Positions 1-8,777 of a stretch of DNA of 20,758 bases are shown piece by piece. Position 1 is the stretch's first letter; every line of letters starts with the position of its first letter. Origin of the DNA: Dimargaris cristalligena (Eukaryota > Kickxellomycota > Dimargaritomycetes > Dimargaritales > Dimargaritaceae); contig JANBQC010000510.1 of assembly GCA_027576995.1 (NCBI GenBank), positions 1-20,758 on the forward strand, written 5' to 3'. Both the position numbers and the translations under genes were made by a program. Under the pieces are notes generated by a model. That model made no database searches, was not told the origin of the DNA, and saw only the letters and a program-made list of their open reading frames with translations.

Positions 1-76
1 AGGGGCATACTTCCGATAAGTGCGAAAAATAGATAAAAAATAAAAGTAGGTAAAAAATGTGGTAAGTTCACCACAG
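1..76 (-). repeat. Dispersed repeat end, inverted copy of 20362-20438
   Basis: Read on the minus strand this segment begins CTGTGGTGAACTTACC and ends AGTATGCCCCT. It matches the plus strand at 20362-20438 almost base for base. By eye the two copies differ at seven positions, all transitions, plus one 1-base indel in a T run. Similarity stops abruptly at base 76, so this is probably an element boundary. The element would continue leftward out of the window. The terminal TGTGGT...ACCACA at 57-74 is itself an inverted repeat. Which transposon class it belongs to cannot be told from this fragment. Confidence 0.85.
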
Positions 77-654
77 CTGGTGCTGCTACAACATGGTTGC
101 TCCTAGTTAATACCCTTGTAATAATATTGGGGGGACCAATAGCTATGGGTAGCATAGGCACCTGTGGTGGCCTGGTTGAACCTCTGGCTACACAGGATGT
201 CTGATCTGCACTAGGCTCCCCCAGTGATGAAATATAAACATCCAAACTGATTGTCCCCTTGGGGTCTCTAAATTAAAAATATAATAAATGATCCTATAAT
301 AGATAGTTTCCTAGCTATTATTTTCCAGCTGCAGATATAAGTTCTAATCAATTTTTTAAAATTATCTATTGTGAGCTTTCTTAATATCTCTATACCAAAA
401 AACTATCTAAATAAGACTTAATATTATAGAATAAGCACCACAGAGATTGTCAGAGAGGAGTTTAGATTCTAAACTATGAAATAGGAGAGTTTCAGTCTGG
501 CTATACACTAAAAACCCTGGTTAATAAATCCAGTATTTTAGGTTATAAACTGATATCTAGCCTATTCTCCCTTTCATCATTTAGTATAAGAAATTGCAGT
601 TAGTTAGATTAGATTTTACCCTTAGTTATAAATTTATATAATTGTATTATAATA
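77..654. other. AT-rich, CpG-free repeat-like DNA, no gene
   Basis: No open frame of useful length occurs on either strand. There is not one CpG dinucleotide in this stretch, which continues without a break into the LTR-like repeat that follows. I read it as the body or debris of a decayed transposable element. Weak similarity to 19400-19600 is possible but I could not align it convincingly. Confidence 0.6.
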
Positions 655-966
655 ATAGTCAATTGTATCAGACCATCTAATCCTCTTTAATCTGAACACC
701 TTAGTATCCATTCCTATTAGGCCTTATAGTACCATATTAACCTTCCCATAGTCACCCCCAGTACTATAGGATCACCCTATATTATATAACCCTTCCCCTT
801 CTGGACCCCACCCCTTTACACTAATCACTCAAGTACTAATCTAGAGACTCATCCAGTTATTATCTGAGTCTCCTGAATACCCATGGCCATCTGTTCAGCC
901 TAATTATCTATCCTATAATCTTAGTAATATTCTTCCCTTGGGACATCCCTCTAGAGTTGTCCCTAC

Positions 967-978
967 ATATATATATAA
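967..978 (+). promoter_or_regulatory. TATA-like tract inside the left LTR-like repeat
   Basis: An alternating AT run (ATATATATATAA) lies about 60 bases before an AATAAA motif at 1038-1043. The right copy has the same arrangement (TATATAAATAA at 19925-19935, AATAAA at 19997-20002). That conservation suggests a promoter and poly(A) pair belonging to the repeat. Sequence this AT-rich makes such motifs by chance too. Confidence 0.35.
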
Positions 979-1214
979 CCAGGCCCCATTAGGACTGGTT
1001 AGATTCCTTAGCTTATTCTTACCCCTAGTTTACCCCTAATAAACTCTATATACACTTAATTCCCCTTATACAGACTAGTAAGTGAACCCACTGCATATCC
1101 CTTATACATACCTACTACTTGGTCTTTATTAGTTAGTACTATACTTATACCTAATACTAGAAACCCACTTAGCTAAGCCTAGGCCCCACCTACCATTAAA
1201 TACCTATCCTTGGG

Positions 1215-1234
1215 ACTCTTAATGGACTAAGAGT
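1215..1234 (+). repeat. Hairpin near the 3' end of the left LTR-like repeat
   Basis: ACTCTTA (1215-1221) and TAAGAGT (1228-1234) form a perfect 7-bp stem with a 6-base loop ATGGAC. The right copy keeps the loop exactly and the stem with a single A-to-G change that still allows a G-U pair. Confidence 0.6.
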
Positions 1235-1254
1235 AGTTAACCTGGGTAACAGTA

Positions 1255-2371
1255 GTCATGAAAAAGGTTATATAGTACAACAATTCATGATATAATTATG
1301 AATCTAACTGGGCCGGATTAAGGCTAGTTAGATAGGGTGATATGCCTTTATAAATATTCATAAAAGGAAACATTTCCTGTTTATATTTATTAGTTGGTAT
1401 CTGGCTACCAAATTACTCTCACCTAATATTACTATTCCCATGTATCATTTATCATACAAATAAATATATACTAGAACCTTGTTTTCCTCATTGACAGCTA
1501 CTGCCCTTTAAATACATTTACCACCCATCTCTATGGCATTAATTCAACCCCCCTTCAACTCAACCCATGTTGTATAGTTTTTATCAGAAATACGATATAC
1601 ACCCTGATCTCCGTACATATTGCTAGAATATATTTGCTTAACAACCAATTTGGCGGCGTACATTAATAGACCCGTCTAGAGTCTGGACTTGGTTGAGCAA
1701 GGTTAGCTGCCATGACTTGAACATATATATTTTTTTAAAAAAAAAATCCGAAACTTGGTTACTTTCAATTTCCCCACTCCTTTAAATAATAATAAATAAA
1801 TATGACTGTCATTTCTTGAATTGTTAATCCGAAAGTAATTCCTTAAGTCTTGCCCACACTTACTTAATCAATGATTACTGCTCTTCTTGGAGAATACCAC
1901 TGCCTCATTACCCTCTATATTTTGAAGTGGTCTGAGTGGGCTTAGCCACGCCGGCAATAGCCCCACCGCACTATATAGATAGCTGACCCCTAGTACTCTA
2001 AAGTGCTAGATTAGGGGATATGGAGAAAATGGCCCAGGCTCCCTTGCAAACCGACTGGGTAGGGACAGAGCGAGAAGAGTAGTTGGGTTGGATGAGATAG
2101 CCCAGAGTGCCTCTTTCTCTCCTTCCCCTTAAACGTTCCAGGGAGGATCAAATAAATAACCCTCCCCCGTTGTAATAAGGAAACTAAAGTGCTCGTATAA
2201 TAGAGAAAAAGGATGATTGCAAAGGGTTATGGGTTGCAATTAGGCCACTTAGACCAGCCATCAGGCTCACAATTACCTAAAGGTGTATTTGTTCTTGTGG
2301 AAGGTTTTGTAACGGCTGTTTTTAATTTTTGTTGGGGTTTTTTGACTTATCGGCAGGATTGGCGTCCCCAG
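1255..2371. other. Intergenic stretch, no gene seen
   Basis: CpG is nearly absent up to 1592 (only one, at 1314) and then appears at normal frequency, so the edge of the repeat flank is near 1,590. A run of seven T followed directly by ten A at about 1730-1746 makes a 14-base AT palindrome. No open frame is convincing; a minus-strand open stretch of 99 codons at 2273-2572 overlaps the hairpins described next and has no recognisable domain. Confidence 0.5.
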
Positions 2372-2637
2372 TGATCGAATGGACAATGGTGGCTGTTCAC
2401 CATTCGACCAACTGTTGTGGTCTCTGCCTTTCAAAGTATAGCTGTTTCGTCGGTTACTGATCATGGTGTATCCGAAATGGTACGACATGGTTAAATTGGC
2501 AATACCCTTGAATCTCATTGGATTAATCACCGTTGGAAGCTGGTAATTAGGTATGCCCATGTGCCCGGCCATGCTGATGTTGTGGTTGTGGCTGTACTTA
2601 ATACCACAAGATAATATAGCCTGATAACCTTATCAGG
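2372..2637. repeat. Hairpins, first group of a cluster
   Basis: Three inverted repeats are visible. (1) TGATCGAATGG at 2372-2382 pairs with CCATTCGACCA at 2400-2410 with one mismatch; an alternative inner stem is AATGGTG 2385-2391 with CACCATT 2398-2404. (2) TTGTGGT at 2580-2586 pairs with ACCACAA at 2603-2609. (3) CCTGATAA at 2620-2627 pairs perfectly with TTATCAGG at 2630-2637 across only two bases. Arms and positions were read by eye. Confidence 0.65.
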
Positions 2638-2902
2638 GCCGGCTGGAGCAGTAACAGTCCGGTGGTAAAACTAGCTAACTATTGGAAAACACGCACTCGG
2701 CGGGAACGACTCTTATCTGATCTTCAGACAGGGACAACTAGGCGACCGGGGATCACTCAAGAATCCTTCTAGTGCACGACGGATAAGGCACAATGAATGG
2801 GCTTGGGCCAAATGACGACGTGGATAGAGCAAGACCGGGGATCGAAATAAAACTGAATAGTAAACTATACTCATGTAAAAACTGCTTGTCTTTATTTAAG
2901 AG

Positions 2903-3034
2903 AATACCCAACGGGTATTTATATAAAATGGGACATAGCGACTTACTGGTGCTATAATGATACTAGATAATAGAATAATGAAGGCCACCAATGCTGGCAG
3001 CTTTGGAGGTGCAAAGGCTGGGGATACACCCCAG
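2903..3034. repeat. Hairpins, second group of the cluster
   Basis: AATACCC (2903-2909) and GGGTATT (2913-2919) form a perfect 7-bp stem with a 3-base loop. CTGGGG (3018-3023) and CCCCAG (3029-3034) form a perfect 6-bp stem with a 5-base loop. Both are GC-containing stems in otherwise unremarkable intergenic DNA. Confidence 0.65.
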
Positions 3035-3076
3035 ACTTCTATAACTAAAACATCCTCGAACTACGAATAATGCTAT

Positions 3077-3097
3077 GAATAATGAATAATGAATAAT
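3077..3097 (+). repeat. Three tandem 7-bp GAATAAT units
   Basis: Three perfect copies lie end to end, with one further isolated copy at 3065-3071. The array sits just before the densest group of hairpins. Confidence 0.8.
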
Positions 3098-3102
3098 GGA
3101 AA

Positions 3103-3238
3103 GGTGGCCTAAGCCACCGAATGGCCTATAAATGGATAAGAAAAGATAAAGACTGGCCTTCAGTGATGTTCTTCATCTTTTCTAAACTAAAAATAGTTTG
3201 GCCGGGATATACTACTAAAGATTAAGTAGGCCCGGCCA
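3103..3238. repeat. Four near-contiguous hairpins
   Basis: Four stem-loops lie almost end to end. GGTGGC 3103-3108 pairs with GCCACC 3113-3118. AGAAAAGAT 3139-3147 pairs with ATCTTTTCT 3175-3183 (9 bp). AAACTA 3184-3189 pairs with TAGTTT 3194-3199. TGGCCGGG 3199-3206 pairs with CCCGGCCA 3231-3238, with an inner stem CTACT 3212-3216 and AGTAG 3225-3229. The second and third abut with no spacer, and the third and fourth share one base. Such order is unusual for background intergenic DNA and could reflect a structured transcript or a decayed hairpin-bearing mobile element. No known RNA family is recognised. Confidence 0.7.
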
Positions 3239-3570
3239 CAACACTGAATATCTCTACGTTGCTATGTGGAAGGAGGGCTAGATAGTGGATTGGTTCCGAA
3301 CCTATACGGGCATACTGAATCGGCGCTCTGGACACCATGGTTTTCGATTAAGTAAATGGGTCAGATTTATCCTATACCTACAAGGGGCGTATATTACATT
3401 TAGCCTGTCACAAAAAGAAATGCCGCCCTAAATGACTGGACTGTCGGCCTATTGCCTTATATAGATTGAGTGGCTTGTCGATTATTTCAGGATCCACTTT
3501 CTAATTAGGATACTGGCCTGACTAAACCTACTCGCCGACGAGGAGCCCAAACACTCCGATTTATGACAAA

Positions 3571-3601
3571 CTGGGGGTTTTTCCTAAGGAAAATCACCCA
3601 G
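3571..3601. repeat. Nested hairpin
   Basis: An outer stem CTGGG (3571-3575) with CCCAG (3597-3601) encloses an inner stem TTTTCC (3579-3584) with GGAAAA (3588-3593) and a 3-base loop. It is the last strong member of the 2.4-3.6 kb group. Confidence 0.6.
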
Positions 3602-4829
3602 GCTGGGAATATTGATGCATTGGTGGTCTTGTGAGGATCAGCGTTCAATTATCTATATCCGAGACTAAGTCCATGGCATTTCAATCCAGTTAGCCCTTTG
3701 CTTCTGTTTGTAAGTCGAAAATCAATATAATTTCCGCCCCACTTAATGAGTTTTTTAATCTATCGATGTAACCCCGGTCACTTGAACGGCATTGCCCAGG
3801 GGTTTCTAAATAACATACACAAACAAAGAATGGTTTTATGTACATTTAATGTCCTACCTCTAACTGGGACCCTGTTGGTTAGATATGACCCGGCCGACTA
3901 ACTCATAGTTGACTTCAATGAACTACTTTAATATCAATGCCGACACACATTTGCCCAGGCCGGGTGAAGGGGTGTGCATTTACTTCATCCAATCGGCATT
4001 ACTTACCGAAAGTAGTTTTTGGGCAGCCAGCATCACTAGTGCATGCCAATGTGTTTAGTTTGTTTTATACTACCTTTCTGATAGTCGCCAGCCATAAATT
4101 TGGCAACAGGAACATCCAGTGTAACTAAGGACTTCCACCATGTAAGTCATTATTCATATAATGTTGAAACAGCCTGGTAAGCTGATGGCAAAAAGGATTG
4201 GTACAACAGAACAAATACTACGAGTACTGTAGGCGGCAAAGCAGGTATACTATCATCCCGAATAGTAATGGCATACTAAAAAAGCAACGAGTGTGGGGTG
4301 AATGGGAGTGGAAGTGGAAGTGGAAGCGTGGCGGAGCCACGGACCTAGTTTGATGGGCCGAATATTGCTATTCATGGAAATAACAGTACAGTATAATATG
4401 GCGTCCAAGTATCAGACAACATTACTAAAATGGGCAAATACTAATATTTAGAATTATAAATGTGTTTTATTCATCAACTGGATTGCCCAACCTCCAGAAT
4501 AACATGCAGTGGTATGAAATATAGATAAGGCCAAGTATTGTGCCGATCCAACAACCAATTAATTACTATACAGTCCCCCAGACGGGAATCGGAAATGCTA
4601 CAAGGTATATAACACGTTGCAGGGTTGAGGGGTGGTAAGGATCTAGCGTGATAGCGGAGTAGGTACCATATAAAGGAAAGATAAATAGTTATATAAACAC
4701 CAATTCACCAAAAGAAGAAGTGATTCAGGGACATGAGCTCATCTATAATACAGAACAGATCAACGAACCCTAGTGAATTTTGTAGTTCGGGGGGAAAATG
4801 ATTCAACAAAAAAAAAGGCAAAACCAAAT
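3602..4829. other. Intergenic stretch downstream of the transcription factor gene
   Basis: No gene is seen. A 63-codon open stretch on the plus strand at 3937-4128 has no recognisable domain. The region should contain the 3' untranslated part of the minus-strand transcription factor. The nearest canonical AATAAA on that strand is at 4469-4464, about 360 bases past the stop codon, which is far for a fungal 3' end, so I do not claim it as the signal. Confidence 0.5.
4309..4341. repeat. Three TGGAAG units followed by a hairpin
   Basis: TGGAAG occurs three times in tandem at 4309-4326. It is followed at once by CGTGGC (4327-4332) and GCCACG (4336-4341), a perfect GC-rich 6-bp stem with a GGA loop. 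Confidence 0.7.
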
Positions 4830-7038
4830 CTATGTAAAATTAACGGAGAAGTTAGTGTTCCAATGGTTTTTGTAAGTATCTTGATAAAATGTGAGAACGC
4901 CGTGTTGTTGACCCATTAACGTGAGGAGACCCGGGTCCAACCCTGAGCGCACCCAGGACTGCTGCAATATCCGGGCCACCATAAAGACAAAATGGGGGAT
5001 CCATGTATAAGTGTACTCCACTAGGAGATTGGCATTCCGCTGGACAGTGCGGCACATACGGTCAGCGGCATCCACTAGCAGGGCTTCATGGCTATGAATC
5101 TGTGCCGGGGTGAGATTTAATGGGAGTGCTATGTCGAGAATCAATCGATTGACTTGACATTCGGCCAGGGGTAAAATGGCCTGAATTCCCGCACAACGAG
5201 CGCGGTCGGCATCGCTGTGAGGTGGACCTGACTGAGAAAATAATTCAGCCACACGTTGGTCGCCCCGCCGAAGCGCCGTGAGATCCTCAAGCAAAACGTT
5301 CATTATCCGACTGTAGGTCATTGGGTAGGGCGAGTCAACCGGGATTAATTTACAGCGTTCAAGCTTGATAAAGAGTGATTGTAGGTGCGAGATTTGGCTG
5401 CATAGGGCCGGGAAGGAACCGGCCGCGAAACTGGCTAGCCGTGGTGGTACGGTTAAGGTGGCGGGATCAAGGGTAGTGGCCTCCCACAGAGTCTCGTCAT
5501 GCGTCCAAATGAGGCTGGTGGGGTAATGGAGTTGCATTTCTACTTTCTCGTACACAATACCCGCCACAATGGCCAGGCCGGTGGCCAGGATGACAGTGCG
5601 ACGTAGAGACTCCAGGGCAATGCCTTCCGCCTCGCTGAGAGAGGCTAAATAGGTGGGTGTCACTTGGTGGAGCTGGTAAATGGGTGTTTCCATATTGCGC
5701 ATGGTGGTAGCACAAGCATCTCTGAGAAAGGCAACAGATTCCATATCGAGCGCGACCCCGGCGGCGACACTACACAAAACAATAGCTTGAAAGACATCCA
5801 AGGTGGGATGGTGCTGATCTCTTTGAATTATATCTAGGGCTAGATGCAAATAGCGGTGACCGGCAGTGGGCCCGTCGTGTAATACCACCTGCGGGCGCTT
5901 GGAAAAGCGGGCGGCTACGGCATACATGCTATAAAGGAGTACGGGTGGTAATTGGTTTTGATTTAACCGCTGTAAAAAGGACCATTTGTGCAGCATGGGG
6001 ATCTGGGGGTGAACATATTCAAAGTAGTCAATTATGTGCCGGACTTGAATGTCGGACTGGACAATAAGGGTTTTGGGCATTTCCATAAGATGGACCATGC
6101 CTTCCTGAATTTTAGTTACTGTGTGCGTAGAGGGGTGGATGATAATTGATGTAAACGGAAGCCAGGGGGAGGCGGAGGCATAGTGAGATAGGAAAGATAG
6201 GAGATAGGGAAGAGAGGGAGCGGAAAATAATCATTAGATAGGACCTTAATATATATATATCACTGAAATGTGAGACAAGGAACCACGAGTGGATTTTCTA
6301 GAATCATTTGACAAGTAGAATTGTGCGTACAAGTTGGGGTATCAAAGGTGTGTATGTGTATCAAAATAAGGATATAGTGGCGTACACAAGCCAGAGTATG
6401 CAATGGAGGGGCACGCCTTGGTGGTACATAAAACAGAACTTACAGTGGTCGGAAAGGATCGAGTCAGTGGGGGAGAGACGCGATAGTGAAGGGGAAGCGG
6501 AGGTGCTGGAGACGCTCGGGGCGGTCAGATAGTCGGGACGGGACGGCGACGGCGACGCCGAAGCGCCCAATAACGGGGCCGGTCGGTCCGGTGTGGAAGC
6601 GGGGGAGGCGGATAAGTGGGAAGAGGTTGAGGAGGACAAACAGGGGGAGGGTGATAGTGAAGTTGATAAGGAGCCAGAAGTATTGCAGGACCGGGCACCG
6701 TGGCAGGGGTTGCTTGGCGTCAACAGGGTATGGGGACTCAGGTGGTGGCGCTGGGGCGACGGGGAGGGCATTTGAGGCGAGGTGGGGGAGGTAGCAAAGG
6801 CACCGGGGGTGGTGGGAGTGGAGTGAGTGGTAGTCGGCGAGTTGCGCGACGAGCGATTCCTCCGGACGGGGTAAGTGCAGTCGAGCTTCTTTCGGGTGCA
6901 GTTATCGCAGGCGGGCTGCTCGCCATTGCAGCGGATCTTCTTCTTGCGGCAATTGTCACAGGCGTAACTGCGCCGCTTCAGACCAGGCTGGTCTGGTCTG
7001 GAATAGTGAATGAAGTGGTCAAACACCCGGCCTTTCAT
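4830..7038 (-). CDS. Zn(2)Cys(6) fungal-specific transcription factor
   Basis: Proposed as two exons, 7038-6444 and 6118-4830, encoding 627 residues. Residues 27-54 show a perfect binuclear zinc cluster, C-X2-C-X6-C-X6-C-X2-C-X6-C, preceded by KRR and followed by basic residues, as in GAL4-type DNA-binding domains. Residues 60-198 are a Ser/Thr/Pro-rich linker. From about residue 226 the second exon reads like the fungal-specific regulatory (middle homology) domain: HIIDYFEYVHPQIPMLHKWSF, then PPVLLYSMYAVAARFS, then an Arg-Arg helix near 371 and DETLWEA near 406. The start ATG has an A at -3, and an in-frame stop lies eight codons upstream. Such proteins act in the nucleus as sequence-specific regulators; the target genes cannot be read here. 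Exon 2 alone would lack DNA binding and exon 1 alone would lack the regulatory domain, which supports joining them. The family call is firm; the exact acceptor is not. Confidence 0.88.
6119..6443 (-). other. Intron in the transcription factor gene, with competing acceptors
   Basis: The donor at 6443 is a consensus GTAAGT after codon position 1 of residue 199. The acceptor I prefer ends at 6119 (CACACAG). It follows a pyrimidine-rich stretch and joins in frame as ...D-H-L-T-K-I-Q-E-G-M. A second acceptor, TTCAG ending at 6105, would create a TGA stop exactly at the junction. A third, AAG ending at 6101, restores the frame while skipping six residues. Retaining the intron gives 27 extra residues and then a stop. 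The 325-base length is plausible for a fungal intron but not short. Confidence 0.7.
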
Positions 7039-7741
7039 GGTATCCGCATGCCCAAGTGGTTAATAATGAATTGGTACAGGAGGAAGCAGCAATAATAGCG
7101 GCAGAAAATAGCGAGGGGTAGAGGGAGGGATAAAGCACTGGTGTATATCTAGGTAGATTGGAATTCAGTGGTGATGAATAGTGGTGATAAGGAATGGGGA
7201 GGGCAAAGGTATATGGGGGGTATATAGAAGGAAGAGAGGGGCAATCATTGAATAACTCAAAAGATTAAACGGTAGGGTATGACGGTGGGGCGGGGGAAGG
7301 CGGAGGTTAAATAGAAATGATTAGTTTCGGGTGTTAACATACAGCCGAGCTCCGGGTAGATTGCCTTATGCGCCAATGTGGGGGTGGGGAGGGGTTTAAA
7401 GTAGGAACGAGGGAGGGGGGTGGATAGCATAAGAGGGAGGAGGGGACTGAGACAATTGCAGGGGGGGTGGCCAAGATGCAGTAGAACAAATGGCAGTGAT
7501 GTGCACCAGCCAACAAAGACACAGCAGATAGAGTAGTTCAGAGTATAGATAAGGGAGAGGGGGTAGGATAGAGAGTGAGTAGTGCCCTTGACATGGGTGG
7601 CGAGAAGGGAACAGCAATCAGTGTGGCGGCCTTTGACAGCGAGCAAAAGGGAGCGACCGACGACCACGCTATAAGAAAATGAAAAGAACCACGCAGGTTA
7701 GAGGGGGGAGGGAGGGGGAGAGAAAGTAAGGAAGTGATGAT
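7039..7741. promoter_or_regulatory. Strongly purine-rich upstream region of the transcription factor
   Basis: The plus strand is rich in G and A with many runs such as GAGGGAGGGG. In the direction of the minus-strand gene this is a long C/T-rich leader, a common feature of fungal promoters and 5' untranslated regions. A TATA-like CTATATA is at 7227-7221, about 185 bases before the start codon. The tract at 7702-7722 (G6-A-G3-A-G5) is nearly mirror-symmetric. Open stretches here (for example minus 7257-7667, 136 codons) are low in complexity and match nothing I know, so I do not call a gene. Confidence 0.45.
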
Positions 7742-8744
7742 GGATATTCTGGATCAAGTCATTGCGCGAAAGGGAATGGGGGTATTTATAAGAAATGGGA
7801 GTGTTGGGGAGAGAAGGAGCATATACCCATGGCATGGCTTCTCACGGCATGGGAATACAGCAGCAACAGCATATAGCCTCCCCCCGGCGTCGTTTCGGGT
7901 GATCGTAGGTAAATGCCGAGAGACGACCAGGCCTGATTGGCTGGATACTGTTCCCAATACGCCCCGCATACAGTCTATGTATGCTATATAGGGCCGCCAC
8001 CACAAACTATGGCTCTGTGCAGGTGCCGCCTTGATTCGCCTCCCCGGGCAGCATCAAGAAAAAACTACCTGCAATATAAAACCATCCTTACGTAAATGGC
8101 AACACCGGCGGGGCGCACGAAGGTGGGTGGGTGAATGGTGTGGAGTGAGGGAGGGGAGATAATTGCAGCTGAAAATTTAAGGACCCTCGTCACGGCCTCC
8201 TCCTCCACCGCTTTTTCGTCTATTCCGGCTGCTACAACGGCCGAGTCAAGTTCGGGGAGAGGGCTAGATATTCCAGTTGGCGCATTCACGAAGTGGGTTC
8301 GGGCCCCCCTCCTTTCCTCCCTCATTCTATTATATCTATATCTATATCTATATGAGCATATTCTGTGTCGACTCCGTCTCACTCAACCAAGTGGGTTGGT
8401 GGTGGACTTTCACGAGGATTCTCCGAGTAACGTGGCGTAGAATATAGGTTACCCAAAGATATATCATACTCATACTCATCCCGGCTCGAGGGGTGTCTGT
8501 GTGAGGGCACATCAGACTGAGGTGGGTAAGTAGGACGAAATCCTTATTTTACGCCTACGCTATCATTACTACGCATGCCTAATGGGAGGGATAAAAGCGA
8601 TGCGTCTTGACCCTAGCAGTGTGAGAGTGTGAGGAGGGGGGGTGGCGGTGGTGTGAAAATCCGGTATTTCGCTCAAAAAGGCCCTCCACTGCTGCTATGC
8701 AACTTGATGGCCAACTTGTCCTGCTGGCTAGCAAGTAGGCATGG
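7742..8744. other. Intergenic stretch, no gene seen
   Basis: CpG content is ordinary. Open frames on both strands are about 100 codons or less, overlap one another and have no recognisable domain. The stretch contains a short TATATC array and a G-rich tract near 8632-8653 (GGAGGGGGGGTGGCGGTGG). Confidence 0.4.
8331..8353 (+). repeat. TATATC microsatellite
   Basis: Three perfect hexamer units are followed by a partial fourth. Confidence 0.9.

Positions 8745-8772
<28 letters not shown>
8745..8772 (+). repeat. (GA)14 microsatellite
   Basis: Fourteen uninterrupted GA units. A shorter AG run is found at 10953-10969. Confidence 0.95.

Positions 8773-8777
<5 letters not shown>

Larger units (their letters stand above)
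655..1254 (+). repeat. LTR-like repeat, left copy
   Basis: This is the diverged counterpart of about 19600-20213, in the same orientation and with shared blocks in the same order. The blocks are 'atctaatcc..ttaatctg', a TATA-like tract, 'ttccttagcttatt', a polyadenylation-like AATAAA, 'gcttagc', and a terminal hairpin followed by 'cctgggt'. A TATA tract followed by about 60 bases and then AATAAA resembles the promoter and polyadenylation arrangement of a long terminal repeat. Boundaries are approximate. I found no target-site duplication, no primer-binding site I could assign and no coding remnant, so a non-LTR or non-autonomous element is not excluded. Confidence 0.6.

Noticed and set aside
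222..250. GTGATGA and CTGA motifs resembling snoRNA boxes C and D
   Set aside because: They are only about 20 bases apart with no terminal stem, so too close for a box C/D snoRNA.
2273..2572. Minus-strand open frame of 99 codons
   Set aside because: It overlaps strong inverted repeats, has no recognisable domain and has no neighbouring exon evidence.
6486..7095. Plus-strand open frames rich in Gly, Arg and Ala
   Set aside because: They are shadows of the GC-rich exon 1 of the transcription factor on the other strand.
7257..7667. Minus-strand open frame of 136 codons upstream of the transcription factor
   Set aside because: The translation is low-complexity, driven by the C/T-rich strand, and two other frames on the same strand are open as well. 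It is more likely leader or promoter DNA.
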